A DNA stretch of 64,000 bases from positions 1,860,001 through 1,924,000 of the forward strand of contig NZ_JANPVN010000001.1 of the NCBI RefSeq assembly GCF_026157085.1, written 5' to 3'. Position 1 is the stretch's first letter, and the number at the start of each line of letters is the position of its first letter. Origin of the DNA: Sphingomicrobium arenosum (GTDB lineage Bacteria; Pseudomonadota; Alphaproteobacteria; Sphingomonadales; Sphingomonadaceae). The notes beneath the pieces are model-generated. The model worked only from the letters and a program-made list of their open reading frames with translations, was not told where the DNA came from and ran no database searches. Positions 29,569-38,345 of this stretch are shown piece by piece. The translations under genes and the position numbers were made by a program.

Positions 29569-29596
29569 TTGACTCTTCGACCCCCCGACCCTATTT
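29569..29596 (+). promoter_or_regulatory. Candidate rpoZ promoter
   Basis: TTGACT (29569-29574) and CTATTT (29591-29596) are 16 bases apart, close to the alphaproteobacterial housekeeping consensus (TTGAC/CTATAT). The rpoZ start is 49 bases downstream of the -10. Confidence 0.5.
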
Positions 29597-29644
29597 GGCC
29601 CGTTGATCGATTTCCTCAGATAAAGAGATAAGGAACAGCGGCTC

Positions 29645-29980
29645 ATGGCACGCGTCACCGTCGAAGATTGCGTCGACAAGGTTTCCAACCGGTTCGACCT
29701 CGTCCTGCTCGCCGCCGAGCGTGCGCGCCAGATTTCGGGCGGCGCCGATCTGACCATCGACCGCGACCGCGACAAGAACCCTGTCGTCGCGCTGCGCGAG
29801 ATCGCCGAAACCACGGTCAAGCCCAAGCATCTCGAGGAAAGCCTCATCCAGGGTCACCAGCGCGTCCAGATGGACGATGATGACGAGACCGATGAGCTGT
29901 CGAGCCTGTCGGAGAGCGCCGAAGCGCTCCGCCTCACCGCCTCGGCCCCGCCGCGTCCGACCCCGGGTGCCGCCGACTAA
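29645..29980 (+). CDS. rpoZ: RNA polymerase omega subunit
   Basis: Omega is the small subunit that wraps the beta-prime C-terminus and supports RNA polymerase assembly. The 111 residues begin [29 protein letters not shown], the hallmark of the family. The tail is acidic and then Pro/Ala-rich, as in other alphaproteobacteria. AAGGAAC precedes the ATG. In many relatives rpoZ is followed by spoT/rel. Here two genes intervene before rel. Confidence 0.97.
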   Translation: MARVTVEDCVDKVSNRFDLVLLAAERARQISGGADLTIDRDRDKNPVVALREIAETTVKPKHLEESLIQGHQRVQMDDDDETDELSSLSESAEALRLTASAPPRPTPGAAD

Positions 29981-29997
29981 GGCGCTTCCAGGTATCG

Positions 29998-30039
29998 AAA
30001 CAAAAAGGGCGGCTCCGTCGGGAGCCGCCCTTTTTGTTT
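29998..30039. terminator. Bidirectional terminator between rpoZ and hxlR-type gene
   Basis: A perfect 19-bp inverted repeat has left arm 29998-30016 and right arm 30021-30039. The GC core GGGCGGCTCC is flanked by A5 and T5, with loop GTCG. The T-run exists on both strands, so it can stop the two convergent genes. Confidence 0.93.
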
Positions 30040-30057
30040 GCCTTGATCTGTCGGCGC

Positions 30058-30630
30058 CTAGAGCTCGACATGCTCCATCTCGTGGCGGCGCATGCTCGCC
30101 CCAGTGCGCCGGTCGACCCACATCAGGTCTTTCAGCCCCAGGGTGCGGCCATCCTTGGCGGTCACCGCCACGCGCGCCACCTTCTCCCCATCGCGGGCAT
30201 CGGCAAGCTGGATGTCGGCACATCCATGCCCCCAATCCTCGCCCCACTGCCGGAGCGCCACCACCACCGGCAGCAGCGCCTCGCCCTTCTCGGTCAGCCG
30301 ATAGACCACCTTGCGCCCGTCGTCGGGATCGGGTTGGCGGTCGAGGATCTCGCCCGCCACCAGCTTCGACAAGCGGTCCGACAGGATGTTGCGCGCGATA
30401 CCGAGCCCGGCCTGGAACTGCTCGAAGTGGCGCAGGCCATTGAACGCGCCGCGCAGGATCAGGAACGACCATTTCTCGCCGATCAGTTCGATCGCAGGGG
30501 GCAAGGGGCAGCGCAGCGCCGCGTCCCTGAAGGCTTCGATGTCAGGCTGGATACCGCTCAAGCGTACTTCCCTCTCACTGGCGGAGCCGTCAGCCGTCCG
30601 GCGCCGGTCCCCGAGTCTCGCATCCGTCAT
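30058..30630 (-). CDS. HxlR-family winged-helix transcriptional regulator
   Basis: This 190-residue regulator has the HxlR/DUF24 core: RCPLPPAIELIGEKWSFLILRGAF, then LGIARNILSDRLSKLV and the wing YRLTEKGEALLPV. It carries a C-terminal extension of about 60 residues, found in some members. The start is uncertain. The ATG at 30630 is used, but a TTG at 30561 with GAGAGGGAAG upstream would give a conventional 167-residue protein. It is divergent from the CC_3452-like gene, and an inverted repeat lies between them. Confidence 0.88.
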   Translation of the reverse strand: MTDARLGDRRRTADGSASEREVRLSGIQPDIEAFRDAALRCPLPPAIELIGEKWSFLILRGAFNGLRHFEQFQAGLGIARNILSDRLSKLVAGEILDRQPDPDDGRKVVYRLTEKGEALLPVVVALRQWGEDWGHGCADIQLADARDGEKVARVAVTAKDGRTLGLKDLMWVDRRTGASMRRHEMEHVEL

Positions 30631-30659
30631 AAGCCCGTCATCGTCAAAATAACAGTTGC

Positions 30660-30674
30660 GAAAAGATACTTTTC
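30660..30674. promoter_or_regulatory. Inverted repeat in the hxlR-type/CC_3452-like divergent region
   Basis: GAAAAG-ATA-CTTTTC is a perfect 15-base inverted repeat in an otherwise GC-rich region. It is followed by TATCCT, which could be a -10 for the plus-strand gene. It is a plausible autoregulatory operator of the HxlR protein. Confidence 0.45.
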
Positions 30675-30716
30675 TATCCTAGGTCAGTTGCCAACCGAAA
30701 CTGAAAGGACGTTGTC

Positions 30717-31007
30717 ATGCGCCTCCTCCCGATCGCTCTTGCCGCCGCCGCCCTTGCCGCGCCCGCCATGGCCGCCGCCCCGCATCTCAGCGCCGACCTC
30801 GTCGCCGCCGCCGACGCGCGCGTCATCGTCAAGGGCGCCGCCTTTGCCTGCGAGGGCACGACCTGCACCACCCGCGCCGCCGCCAGCCGCCCCGCCATCC
30901 TGTGCGAGCGTCTCGTCAAGGAAGTCGGCCCCGTGACCCGCTTCGCCGTCGACGGCGTGGCGATGGACGAGGCCGCGCTCTCGCGCTGCAACGCCAAGGC
31001 GCGCTAG
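30717..31007 (+). CDS. Small secreted CC_3452-like protein
   Basis: This 96-residue exported protein has a clear signal peptide (MRLLPIALAAAALAAPAMA). The mature part holds four cysteines, including FACEGTTCTT, and a SRPAILCERLVKEVGPV segment that I recognise from the CC_3452 family of Caulobacterales and Sphingomonadales. The function is unknown. Conserved cysteines may form disulfides in the periplasm. It is divergent from the HxlR regulator, which may control it. Confidence 0.75.
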   Translation: MRLLPIALAAAALAAPAMAAAPHLSADLVAAADARVIVKGAAFACEGTTCTTRAAASRPAILCERLVKEVGPVTRFAVDGVAMDEAALSRCNAKAR

Positions 31008-31045
31008 GCACCTTTCGCCCGGCCCCCGGCCGGATCGACTGTCCT

Positions 31046-31084
31046 ACAGGGCATCGGCGCGTTTATGATGCGCCGGTGCCCTGT
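31046..31084 (+). terminator. Long hairpin after the CC_3452-like gene
   Basis: ACAGGGCATCGGCGC (31046-31060) pairs with GCGCCGGTGCCCTGT (31070-31084): 15 bp with one T-G pair and a 9-base loop. The downstream bases TTGCGTC are not a T-run, so this may be a weak terminator or a leader structure of rel. Confidence 0.5.
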
Positions 31085-31117
31085 TGCGTCTCCACGCGTC
31101 GGAACCGCCGAGTTCCC

Positions 31118-31192
31118 AAAGTGGACAAAGTGGACAACCCCCCGATTTCATCCGACAAACTGCGCCCAGCCGCCTCTTTTGCACTTGCACAA
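31118..31192 (+). promoter_or_regulatory. Candidate regulatory elements in the rel leader
   Basis: Two elements precede rel: a tandem 9-bp repeat AAAGTGGAC-AAAGTGGAC (31118-31135), and CTTTTGCACTTGCACAA (31176-31192), a 17-base match to the small RNA promoter region at 24530-24546. No convincing -10 follows the second at standard spacing. Confidence 0.4.
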
Positions 31193-31221
31193 ATAGCCCC
31201 CGGAGCCCCATTAATCATCCC

Positions 31222-33318
31222 GTGCTGAGACAATATGAACTGGTCGAGAGGGTCCGGGCCTATGACCCCGATGCCGACGAGGCGCTGATCAACCGCGCCT
31301 ATGTCTTCTCGATGAAAGCCCATGGCGCCCAGCTGCGCGCCTCGGGCGATCCCTATTTCTCGCACCCCATCGAAGTCGCGGGCATCCTCACCGACCTCAA
31401 ATTGGACGACGAGACCATCGTCACCGCCATCCTCCACGACACCATCGAGGATACGGTCGCCACGCCCGAGCAGATCGAGAATCTCTTCGGCGAGGAGGTC
31501 GCCCGCCTCGTCGACGGCGTGACCAAGCTCTCGAAGGTCGAGGCGATGAGCGAATCGCAACGCGCCGCCGAGAATTTGCGCAAGTTCCTGCTCGCCTTGT
31601 CGGGCGACATCCGCGTGCTGCTGGTCAAACTCGCCGACCGCCTCCACAACATGCGCACCCTCCACCACATCCCCAAGGAGGAAAAGCGCCGCCGCATCGC
31701 TCGCGAGACGATGGACATCTACGCGCCATTGGCCGAGCGCATCGGCATGTACGAGATGATGAAGGAGATGCAGACGCTCGCCTTCCAGCATCTCGAACCC
31801 GACGCCTATGCCTCGATCCTGAAGCGGCTCGAACAATTGAACGACAAGGGCGGCGATGTCATCAACCGCATCGGGCTGGGGCTCCAGCTTCACCTTGCCG
31901 ATCACGGCCTCGATGCCGATGTCACGGGGCGCGAGAAGCATCCCTACTCGATCTGGAAGAAGATGGCCGAGCGGCACATCAGCTTCGAGCAACTGTCCGA
32001 CGTCATGGCCTTCCGCGTCATCGTCGACACGGTCGAGGACGTCTACCGCGCGCTGGGCCTCATCCACCAGCGCTGGCCGATGGTCCCGGGGCGCTACAAG
32101 GATTATATCTCGACGCCGAAGCGCAACGGCTACCGCAGCTTGCACACCTCGGTGATCCACGACACCAACATGCGCATCGAGATCCAGATCCGCACGCGCG
32201 AGATGCACGAGCAGGCCGAGCGCGGGCTCGCCGCCCACTGGGCCTATAAGGAAGGCGCGCCCAAGGGGGACAAGCCCGTCCTGTGGATCAACGACCTCGT
32301 TGAGATCCTCGAACATGCGGCCGATCCCGAGGAGCTGCTCGAACATACCCGCATGGCGATGTACCAGGATCGCATCTTTGCCTTCACCCCCAAGGGCGAG
32401 CTCATCCAGCTGCCCAAGGGCGCGACCGCGGTCGACTTCGCTTATGCCGTCCACACCGATCTCGGCGACCAGACGGTCGGCGTGAAAGTGAATGGCCGCG
32501 TCGTGCCGCTGCGCACCGTGCTCGACAATGGCGATCAGGTCGAGATCCTCGCCAGTGACGCACAGCAGCCCCAGCCCTCGTGGCTGCGCTTCGTCGCCAC
32601 CGGCAAGGCGCGCGCCGCCATCCGCCGCTATGTCCGCCACAAGGAGCGCGACGAGACGATCGAGCTCGGCACCAAGATCTTCGCCGAGATCCTCGAACGC
32701 CTCCCCTCCGCGCCGCGTGCGGGCGCCACCAAACGCGCCGCCAAGCGACTGAAGATGGACGACGAGGCCGCGCTGATGGAAGCCATCGCCAAGCGCCGCA
32801 TCGGCGATGAAGCCGTGATGGAAGCGCTCGTCCCCGGCTCGACCGCCAGCCTCGAAAAGAATGAGGGCCGCCTGCCCGAACAGCGCAACGCCATCTCGAT
32901 CAAGGGTCTCACCCCCGGCGTCGCCTTCGAACTTTCCGACTGCTGTCACCCCATCCCCGGCGACCGCATCGTCGGCGTGCGCGGGGAAGACGAGATGATC
33001 GCGGTCCATGTCATCGGCTGCGAGCAATTGCTCGCCAGCGACGACACCGACTGGCTTGACCTCAGCTGGGGCGAACAGTCGGACGGCGGTACCGCGCGCA
33101 TCCGCGTCATCCTGCACAATGTCGCGGGCGCGCTCGGCCAGATGGCGGGTATTTTTGGCGCCAAGGGCGCCAATATCGTCAACCTCGGCCTCGTCCACCG
33201 CGACGGCGCCTTTCACACCTTCGACGTGGACACCGAATTGCACGATCTGGCGCACCTCCACGCCATGATCGCCGCGCTGCGCGCCAGCGACGCGGTGAGC
33301 GCCGCCGACCGCATCTAG
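31222..33318 (+). CDS. Bifunctional (p)ppGpp synthetase/hydrolase (Rel/SpoT homologue)
   Basis: This stringent-response enzyme makes and degrades (p)ppGpp. The 698 residues start at GTG 31222 (VLRQYELVERVRAYDPDADEA). The HD hydrolase domain has His72-Asp73 and Glu76-Asp77 (LHDTIEDT), so hydrolysis should be intact. The synthetase domain contains GRYKDYISTPKRNGYRSLHT. TGS (FAFTPKGELIQLPKGATAVDFAYAVHT region), a helical zinc-finger-like part with DCCHPIPGD, and a C-terminal ACT domain follow. The gene converges on maeB with 3 bp between stops. Confidence 0.96.
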   Translation: MLRQYELVERVRAYDPDADEALINRAYVFSMKAHGAQLRASGDPYFSHPIEVAGILTDLKLDDETIVTAILHDTIEDTVATPEQIENLFGEEVARLVDGVTKLSKVEAMSESQRAAENLRKFLLALSGDIRVLLVKLADRLHNMRTLHHIPKEEKRRRIARETMDIYAPLAERIGMYEMMKEMQTLAFQHLEPDAYASILKRLEQLNDKGGDVINRIGLGLQLHLADHGLDADVTGREKHPYSIWKKMAERHISFEQLSDVMAFRVIVDTVEDVYRALGLIHQRWPMVPGRYKDYISTPKRNGYRSLHTSVIHDTNMRIEIQIRTREMHEQAERGLAAHWAYKEGAPKGDKPVLWINDLVEILEHAADPEELLEHTRMAMYQDRIFAFTPKGELIQLPKGATAVDFAYAVHTDLGDQTVGVKVNGRVVPLRTVLDNGDQVEILASDAQQPQPSWLRFVATGKARAAIRRYVRHKERDETIELGTKIFAEILERLPSAPRAGATKRAAKRLKMDDEAALMEAIAKRRIGDEAVMEALVPGSTASLEKNEGRLPEQRNAISIKGLTPGVAFELSDCCHPIPGDRIVGVRGEDEMIAVHVIGCEQLLASDDTDWLDLSWGEQSDGGTARIRVILHNVAGALGQMAGIFGAKGANIVNLGLVHRDGAFHTFDVDTELHDLAHLHAMIAALRASDAVSAADRI

Positions 33319-33321
33319 TCG

Positions 33322-35634
33322 CTAGCCAACCACCGCCTCGGCGGCACCGCGCGCCGCAGTATTGCGCCGCAGCCCATCGGCCCCGCCCGACGCCAGCACC
33401 GCCAGCGTGACGAGATCGCTCGAGCTTGCCGTCATCGGCGCGATCTGCACCGGGAGCGCCATGCCCATGAGATAGGGACCGAGCAGCGTCTCGCCGCCCA
33501 GCGCTTTCAACAACTTGGCCGACAGGTTCGCCGACTGCAGCCCCGGCATGATCAGGATATTGGCCGGCCCCGTCAGGCGCGAGAAGGGATAGTAGGCCCG
33601 CTGCGCCTCGTAATTGAGCGCGACATCCGGCCCCATCTCGCCTTCATATTCGAAGTCGGTGGTCATCCGGTCGAGCACTTTCACCGCGTCGCGAAGCTCC
33701 TCGATGTGCCGCCCCGGCGGATTGCCGAAGGTCGTGTAGCTGATGAACGCCACCCGCGGCTCCTGCCCCATGCGCCGGGCAAAGGCCGCCGAGCGCACCG
33801 CGATGGCGGCGAGCTGTTCGGCGCTCGGCCGCTCGGTCACCGATGTATCGGCGATCATCACCGTCTGGCCGTTGCCGCCCGCGACGATATGGATGCCGAA
33901 GGGCTCGGCGCCGTGATCGTCGTCGATCACGGTGCGGACCTGCGCAAGGCTCTGGCTGAAGGGTCGCGTCGTCCCCGTGATCATCGCATCGCCCTCGCCC
34001 AGCGCCAGCATGGCGGCGGTGAAGTAATTGCGATCCTGGTTGACCATTCGCTCGACCTGGCGGCGCAGCATGCCCTGGCGCTGATGCTTCTCGTAGATGA
34101 AGTCGACCGCCTTCTCGACCAGCGGCGAGTTGCGGCTGTTCAGCACCTCGAACTCGTGCGGATCCTCGACCCCCATCTCGCGAAGCCGGTCATAGGTGCT
34201 CTCGCGGCCGACCAGCACCGGGATGCCATAGCCGCCTTCCTTGAAGGCGATGGCGGCGCGCAGGACATTCTCTTCCTCGCCTTCCGCGAACAGCACCCGC
34301 TTGGGATTGCGCTTGGCCGCCTCGAAGGCGAGGCTCAGCGTCGAGCTCGTCGGGTTGAGGCGGGCGCGCAGCTGAGCGCGATAGGCGTCATAATCCTCGA
34401 TCGGCTTTTGCGCGACGCCGCTCTTCTCGGCCGCCTGCGCCACCGCGACGGGCACCACCTCGATGAGGCGCGGATCGAAGGGCGCGGGGATGATGTAATC
34501 GGGGCCGAAGCTCTTGGCCGCGCCGCCATAGGCCGCCGCCACTTCCTCGGGCACCTGTTCGCGCGCCAGTTCGGCCAGCGCCTGCGCCGCCGCGATCTTC
34601 ATCTCCTCGTTCACCGCCGTCGCGCGCACGTCCAATGCGCCGCGGAAGATGAAGGGGAAGCCGAGCACGTTGTTGACCTGGTTGGGATAGTCCGACCGCC
34701 CCGTCGCGATAATCGCGTCGGGCCGCGCCGCCTTGGCGACGGGGGGCGAGATTTCGGGCGTCGGATTGGCCATCGCGAAGATGATCGGCTGGTCGGCCAT
34801 CGTCTTGATCATGTCGCCGTCGAGCACATTGCCCGCCGACAGGCCGAGGAAGACGTCGGCTCCTTCGAGCGCCTCGGCCAGCGTACGCCGGTCGGTCTTG
34901 ACCGCCTGCGCGCTCTTCCACTGGTCGAGATCGTCGCGATCCTCGTGGATGACGCCCGAGCGGTCGCACATGATCACATTCTCGCGCCTGACCCCCATCT
35001 CGCGGATAAGGTCGGCGCAGGCGATCGCCGCCGCGCCCGCACCGTTCACCACCACCTTGAGGCTGTCCATCGTGCGCCCGGTGAGATGCGCCGCGTTGAT
35101 CAGCCCCGCCGCGGTGATGATCGCGGTGCCATGCTGGTCGTCGTGAAAGACCGGGATGTTCATCCGCTCCTTCAGCGCCTGTTCGATGACGAAACAGTCG
35201 GGCGCGCCGATATCCTCGAGGTTGATCCCCCCGAAGCTCGGGCCCATCAGCGCCACCGCCTCGATGAACTTGTCGCAATCCTGCGTGTCGAGCTCGATGT
35301 CGATCGAATCGACGTCGGCGAAGCGCTTGAAGAGCACCGCCTTGCCTTCCATCACCGGCTTCGATGCCAGCGCGCCGAGGTTGCCCAGCCCGAGGATCGC
35401 CGAGCCGTTCGAGATGACCGCGACCAGATTTCCCTTGGCGGTCAGCTCATAGGCGCGGCCCGGATCGGCGGCGATGGCCTCGACCGGCACCGCAACGCCG
35501 GGCGAATAAGCCAGCGCGAGATCGCGCTGCGTCGCCATCGGCTTCGATGCCTTGATCTCGATCTTGCCGGGACGCCCCTTGGCGTGAAAGTCGATCGCTT
35601 CCTGCTCGGAAAATTTGACGTTGGCTTCGCTCAA
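33322..35634 (-). CDS. maeB: NADP-dependent malic enzyme with C-terminal phosphotransacetylase-like domain
   Basis: This MaeB-type enzyme decarboxylates malate to pyruvate. It has about 770 residues. The malic enzyme part (about 1-430) has YSPGVAVPVEAIA, VFHDDQHGTAIITAAGL and the dinucleotide-binding VVVNGAGAAAIACADL. The C-terminal part (about 440-770) resembles phosphotransacetylase, which in MaeB is usually regulatory. The start is best placed at TTG 35634, because ACAGGAGAGAACA lies immediately before it. An ATG at 35661 would put the ribosome site inside the gene. It is divergent from mutS. Confidence 0.94.
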   Translation of the reverse strand: MSEANVKFSEQEAIDFHAKGRPGKIEIKASKPMATQRDLALAYSPGVAVPVEAIAADPGRAYELTAKGNLVAVISNGSAILGLGNLGALASKPVMEGKAVLFKRFADVDSIDIELDTQDCDKFIEAVALMGPSFGGINLEDIGAPDCFVIEQALKERMNIPVFHDDQHGTAIITAAGLINAAHLTGRTMDSLKVVVNGAGAAAIACADLIREMGVRRENVIMCDRSGVIHEDRDDLDQWKSAQAVKTDRRTLAEALEGADVFLGLSAGNVLDGDMIKTMADQPIIFAMANPTPEISPPVAKAARPDAIIATGRSDYPNQVNNVLGFPFIFRGALDVRATAVNEEMKIAAAQALAELAREQVPEEVAAAYGGAAKSFGPDYIIPAPFDPRLIEVVPVAVAQAAEKSGVAQKPIEDYDAYRAQLRARLNPTSSTLSLAFEAAKRNPKRVLFAEGEEENVLRAAIAFKEGGYGIPVLVGRESTYDRLREMGVEDPHEFEVLNSRNSPLVEKAVDFIYEKHQRQGMLRRQVERMVNQDRNYFTAAMLALGEGDAMITGTTRPFSQSLAQVRTVIDDDHGAEPFGIHIVAGGNGQTVMIADTSVTERPSAEQLAAIAVRSAAFARRMGQEPRVAFISYTTFGNPPGRHIEELRDAVKVLDRMTTDFEYEGEMGPDVALNYEAQRAYYPFSRLTGPANILIMPGLQSANLSAKLLKALGGETLLGPYLMGMALPVQIAPMTASSSDLVTLAVLASGGADGLRRNTAARGAAEAVVG

Positions 35635-35732
35635 TGTTCTCTCCTGTATGGCGCCCGCCATAAAAAGAGCCCCCTGAAGAGTCACGGACTTAATGGAAAC
35701 GCTTCGGGAAAGCGGCTAGCGTTGCGCCCGAC

Positions 35733-38345
35733 ATGGCCCGCGACGATTCCAATCCCCAATCCACCCCCGTGATGCAGCAGTTCCACGACCTGAAGGCGCA
35801 GGCGGGGGATGCGCTCCTGTTCTTCCGCATGGGCGATTTCTTCGAGCTGTTCTTCGAGGACGCCAAGGTCGCGGCCCAGTGCCTCGACATCGCGCTGACC
35901 GCGCGCGGGACCGACCGCGGCGAGCCCGTGCCCATGTGCGGTGTGCCCGTCCATGCCGCCGAGGCCTATCTCGCCCGCCTCATCAAAGCGGGCCACCGCG
36001 TCGCCATCGCCGAACAGATTGAAAGCCCCGCCGAAGCCAAGCGCGCGCGAGGATCGAAAGCCTTGGTCGCGCGCGGCATCGTGCGCGTCGTCACGCCGGG
36101 CACGCTGACCGAGGACAATCTGCTAGACAGTGCCGCCGCCAACTGGCTCGCCGCCGTGGGCCGCGCGGGCGATGATTATGCCGTGGCCGCCTGCGACATT
36201 TCGACCGGCCGCTTCGAGCTCATCGCCTGCGACACCGGCACCCTGCCCGCCGAGCTGGCGCGGCTCGACGCCGCCGAGGTCATCGCCGACGAGCGCATCC
36301 CCGGCATCTCCACCCTACCCGGTGCGGGCGGGTTCGACAGCCGCGCCGGCGAAGAGGCGTTGAAGCGCCGTTTCGGGGTCGCCGACCTCGCCGGTTTCGG
36401 CAGCCCCGGGCGCGCCGAATGCGCCGCCGCCGGCGGCCTCCTCGCCTATCTCGCCGCGACCCAGAAGGATGCCACCGCGCACCTCGCCGCGCCGCGCCGG
36501 ATCGAACGCTCGAGCCTGATGGCGATCGACCCCTCGACCCGTGACAGCCTTGAACTCTTGCGCGGCGCCGACGGGACCAGCGCGACCAGCCTCCTCCATG
36601 CCATCGACCGCTGCGTCACCGCCGGGGGCCGCCGCCTGCTCGCCGGCGACATCGCCGCCCCGCTCGCCACCCTCGACCCGATCAACGCCCGCCTCGCGCT
36701 GGTGCAGTTCTTCGCCGAGGACCAGCTTCTGCGCGACGAGGTCCGCAGCCGCCTGAAAGCCCTCCCCGACCTCGCCCGCGCTTTGTCGCGCCTCGTCGCG
36801 GGACGCGGCTCCCCGCGCGATCTCGGCCAATTGCGCGATGCGCTTGCCGGCGCCGTCGACCTCCATGCGCGCCTGTCGCAGGTCGAGGCCCACCCCGACC
36901 TCCTCGCCACGCTCCTGCCCCGTCTCACCGGCCACGAGGCGCTGCACGACCGCCTCGCCGCCGCGCTCGTCGATGCGCCGCCCATCGAGACCGCCAAGGG
37001 CGGCTATATCCGCTCCGGCTTCGATCCGGATCTCGATGCGCTGCGTGACCTCTCCAAGGGGGGGCGCCAGGCCATTGCCGCATTGGAAGCCAAATATCGC
37101 GAGGCGACCGGCGTCTCGTCTCTCAAGATCAAGCATAACAACGTCCTCGGCTATCATATTGAGGTGCCGGCCAAATCCGCCGCCCCGCTGATGGCCGAGG
37201 ACAGCGGCTTTACCCATCGCCAGACGATGGCCAATGCGGTGCGCTTCAACAGCCCTGAATTGCACGAACAGGCCACCGCGCTGGGCGAAGCGGGCGACAA
37301 GGCACTGGCGCTCGAGGCCGAGCATCTGACGCGACTCGTCGCTGCGGCCACCGCGCAGGCCGCCCCGCTCACCGCCGCCGCCGACGCGCTCGCCCGCCTC
37401 GACGTTTCGGCGGGACAGGCGCACCGCGCGATCGAGGGGAATTGGTGCCTCCCCACCCTAGCCGACCAGCCCTGTCTGGAAATCGAGGGCGGGCGCCACC
37501 CTGTCGTCGAAGCCGCCGTCGAAAAAGCGGGCGAACGCTTCATCGCCAACGACTGCCAGCTCGGGCCCCATGATCGCCTGTGGCTCATCACCGGCCCCAA
37601 CATGGGCGGCAAGTCGACCTTCTTGCGCCAGACCGCGCTCATCTGCCTGTTGGCGCAGGCGGGCGGTTACGTGCCTGCGACCCGCGCCAGGATCGGCCTC
37701 GTCGACCGCCTGTTCAGCCGTGTCGGTGCGTCGGACAATCTCGCCCGCGGTCGCTCGACCTTCATGGTCGAGATGGTCGAGACCGCCGCCATCCTTGCGC
37801 AGGCGACGAAGAACAGCCTCGTCATCCTCGACGAGATCGGCCGCGGCACCTCGACCTATGACGGGCTCGCCATCGCCTGGGCGGTGACCGAGGCGTGCCA
37901 CGACACCATCCGCTCACGCACCCTGTTCGCGACCCATTATCACGAGCTCACCCGCCTCGCCGACCGCCTGGACGCGCTCTCGCTCCACCACGTCCGCGCC
38001 CGCGAATGGAAGGGCGACCTCGTCCTCCTCCACGAAGTCGCGTCGGGCCCCGCCGACAAGAGCTACGGCATCGCGGTCGCCAAGCTGGCAGGGCTCCCCC
38101 CCGCCATCCTTGCCCGCGCCCGCGACATCCTCTCGCGCTTGGAAGCCGGGCGCGACGAGACGGGCGGCATCGCCGCGGGGCTCGACGATCTGCCCCTCTT
38201 CGCCGCTTCGGCCCCGCAGGAGGAACAGGCCGACCCGCTGATGGAGGCGCTTGGTCAGCTCGATCCCGACGCGCTCACCCCGCGCGAGGCCCTAGACGCG
38301 CTCTATCGCCTGAAAGCCCTGCACGACGAGGGCGCCGCAGGCTGA
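35733..38345 (+). CDS. mutS: DNA mismatch repair protein MutS
   Basis: MutS recognises mismatches and starts MutL-dependent repair. All 870 residues are present. The mismatch-reading Phe-x-Glu lies in MGDFFELF (residues 33-40). The ATPase domain has Walker A GPNMGGKST (621-629), then DEIGRGTSTYDGLAIAWA and FATHYHELT. The C-terminus includes a clamp/tetramer region with DALTPREALDALYRLK. The stop overlaps the glnD start by one base (TGATG), so the two are co-translated. Confidence 0.98.
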   Translation: MARDDSNPQSTPVMQQFHDLKAQAGDALLFFRMGDFFELFFEDAKVAAQCLDIALTARGTDRGEPVPMCGVPVHAAEAYLARLIKAGHRVAIAEQIESPAEAKRARGSKALVARGIVRVVTPGTLTEDNLLDSAAANWLAAVGRAGDDYAVAACDISTGRFELIACDTGTLPAELARLDAAEVIADERIPGISTLPGAGGFDSRAGEEALKRRFGVADLAGFGSPGRAECAAAGGLLAYLAATQKDATAHLAAPRRIERSSLMAIDPSTRDSLELLRGADGTSATSLLHAIDRCVTAGGRRLLAGDIAAPLATLDPINARLALVQFFAEDQLLRDEVRSRLKALPDLARALSRLVAGRGSPRDLGQLRDALAGAVDLHARLSQVEAHPDLLATLLPRLTGHEALHDRLAAALVDAPPIETAKGGYIRSGFDPDLDALRDLSKGGRQAIAALEAKYREATGVSSLKIKHNNVLGYHIEVPAKSAAPLMAEDSGFTHRQTMANAVRFNSPELHEQATALGEAGDKALALEAEHLTRLVAAATAQAAPLTAAADALARLDVSAGQAHRAIEGNWCLPTLADQPCLEIEGGRHPVVEAAVEKAGERFIANDCQLGPHDRLWLITGPNMGGKSTFLRQTALICLLAQAGGYVPATRARIGLVDRLFSRVGASDNLARGRSTFMVEMVETAAILAQATKNSLVILDEIGRGTSTYDGLAIAWAVTEACHDTIRSRTLFATHYHELTRLADRLDALSLHHVRAREWKGDLVLLHEVASGPADKSYGIAVAKLAGLPPAILARARDILSRLEAGRDETGGIAAGLDDLPLFAASAPQEEQADPLMEALGQLDPDALTPREALDALYRLKALHDEGAAG

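Noticed and set aside
37895..38344. Upstream extension of glnD by 150 codons
   Set aside because: It lies wholly inside mutS and is Arg/Pro-rich. The ATG overlapping the mutS stop gives the normal GlnD start.
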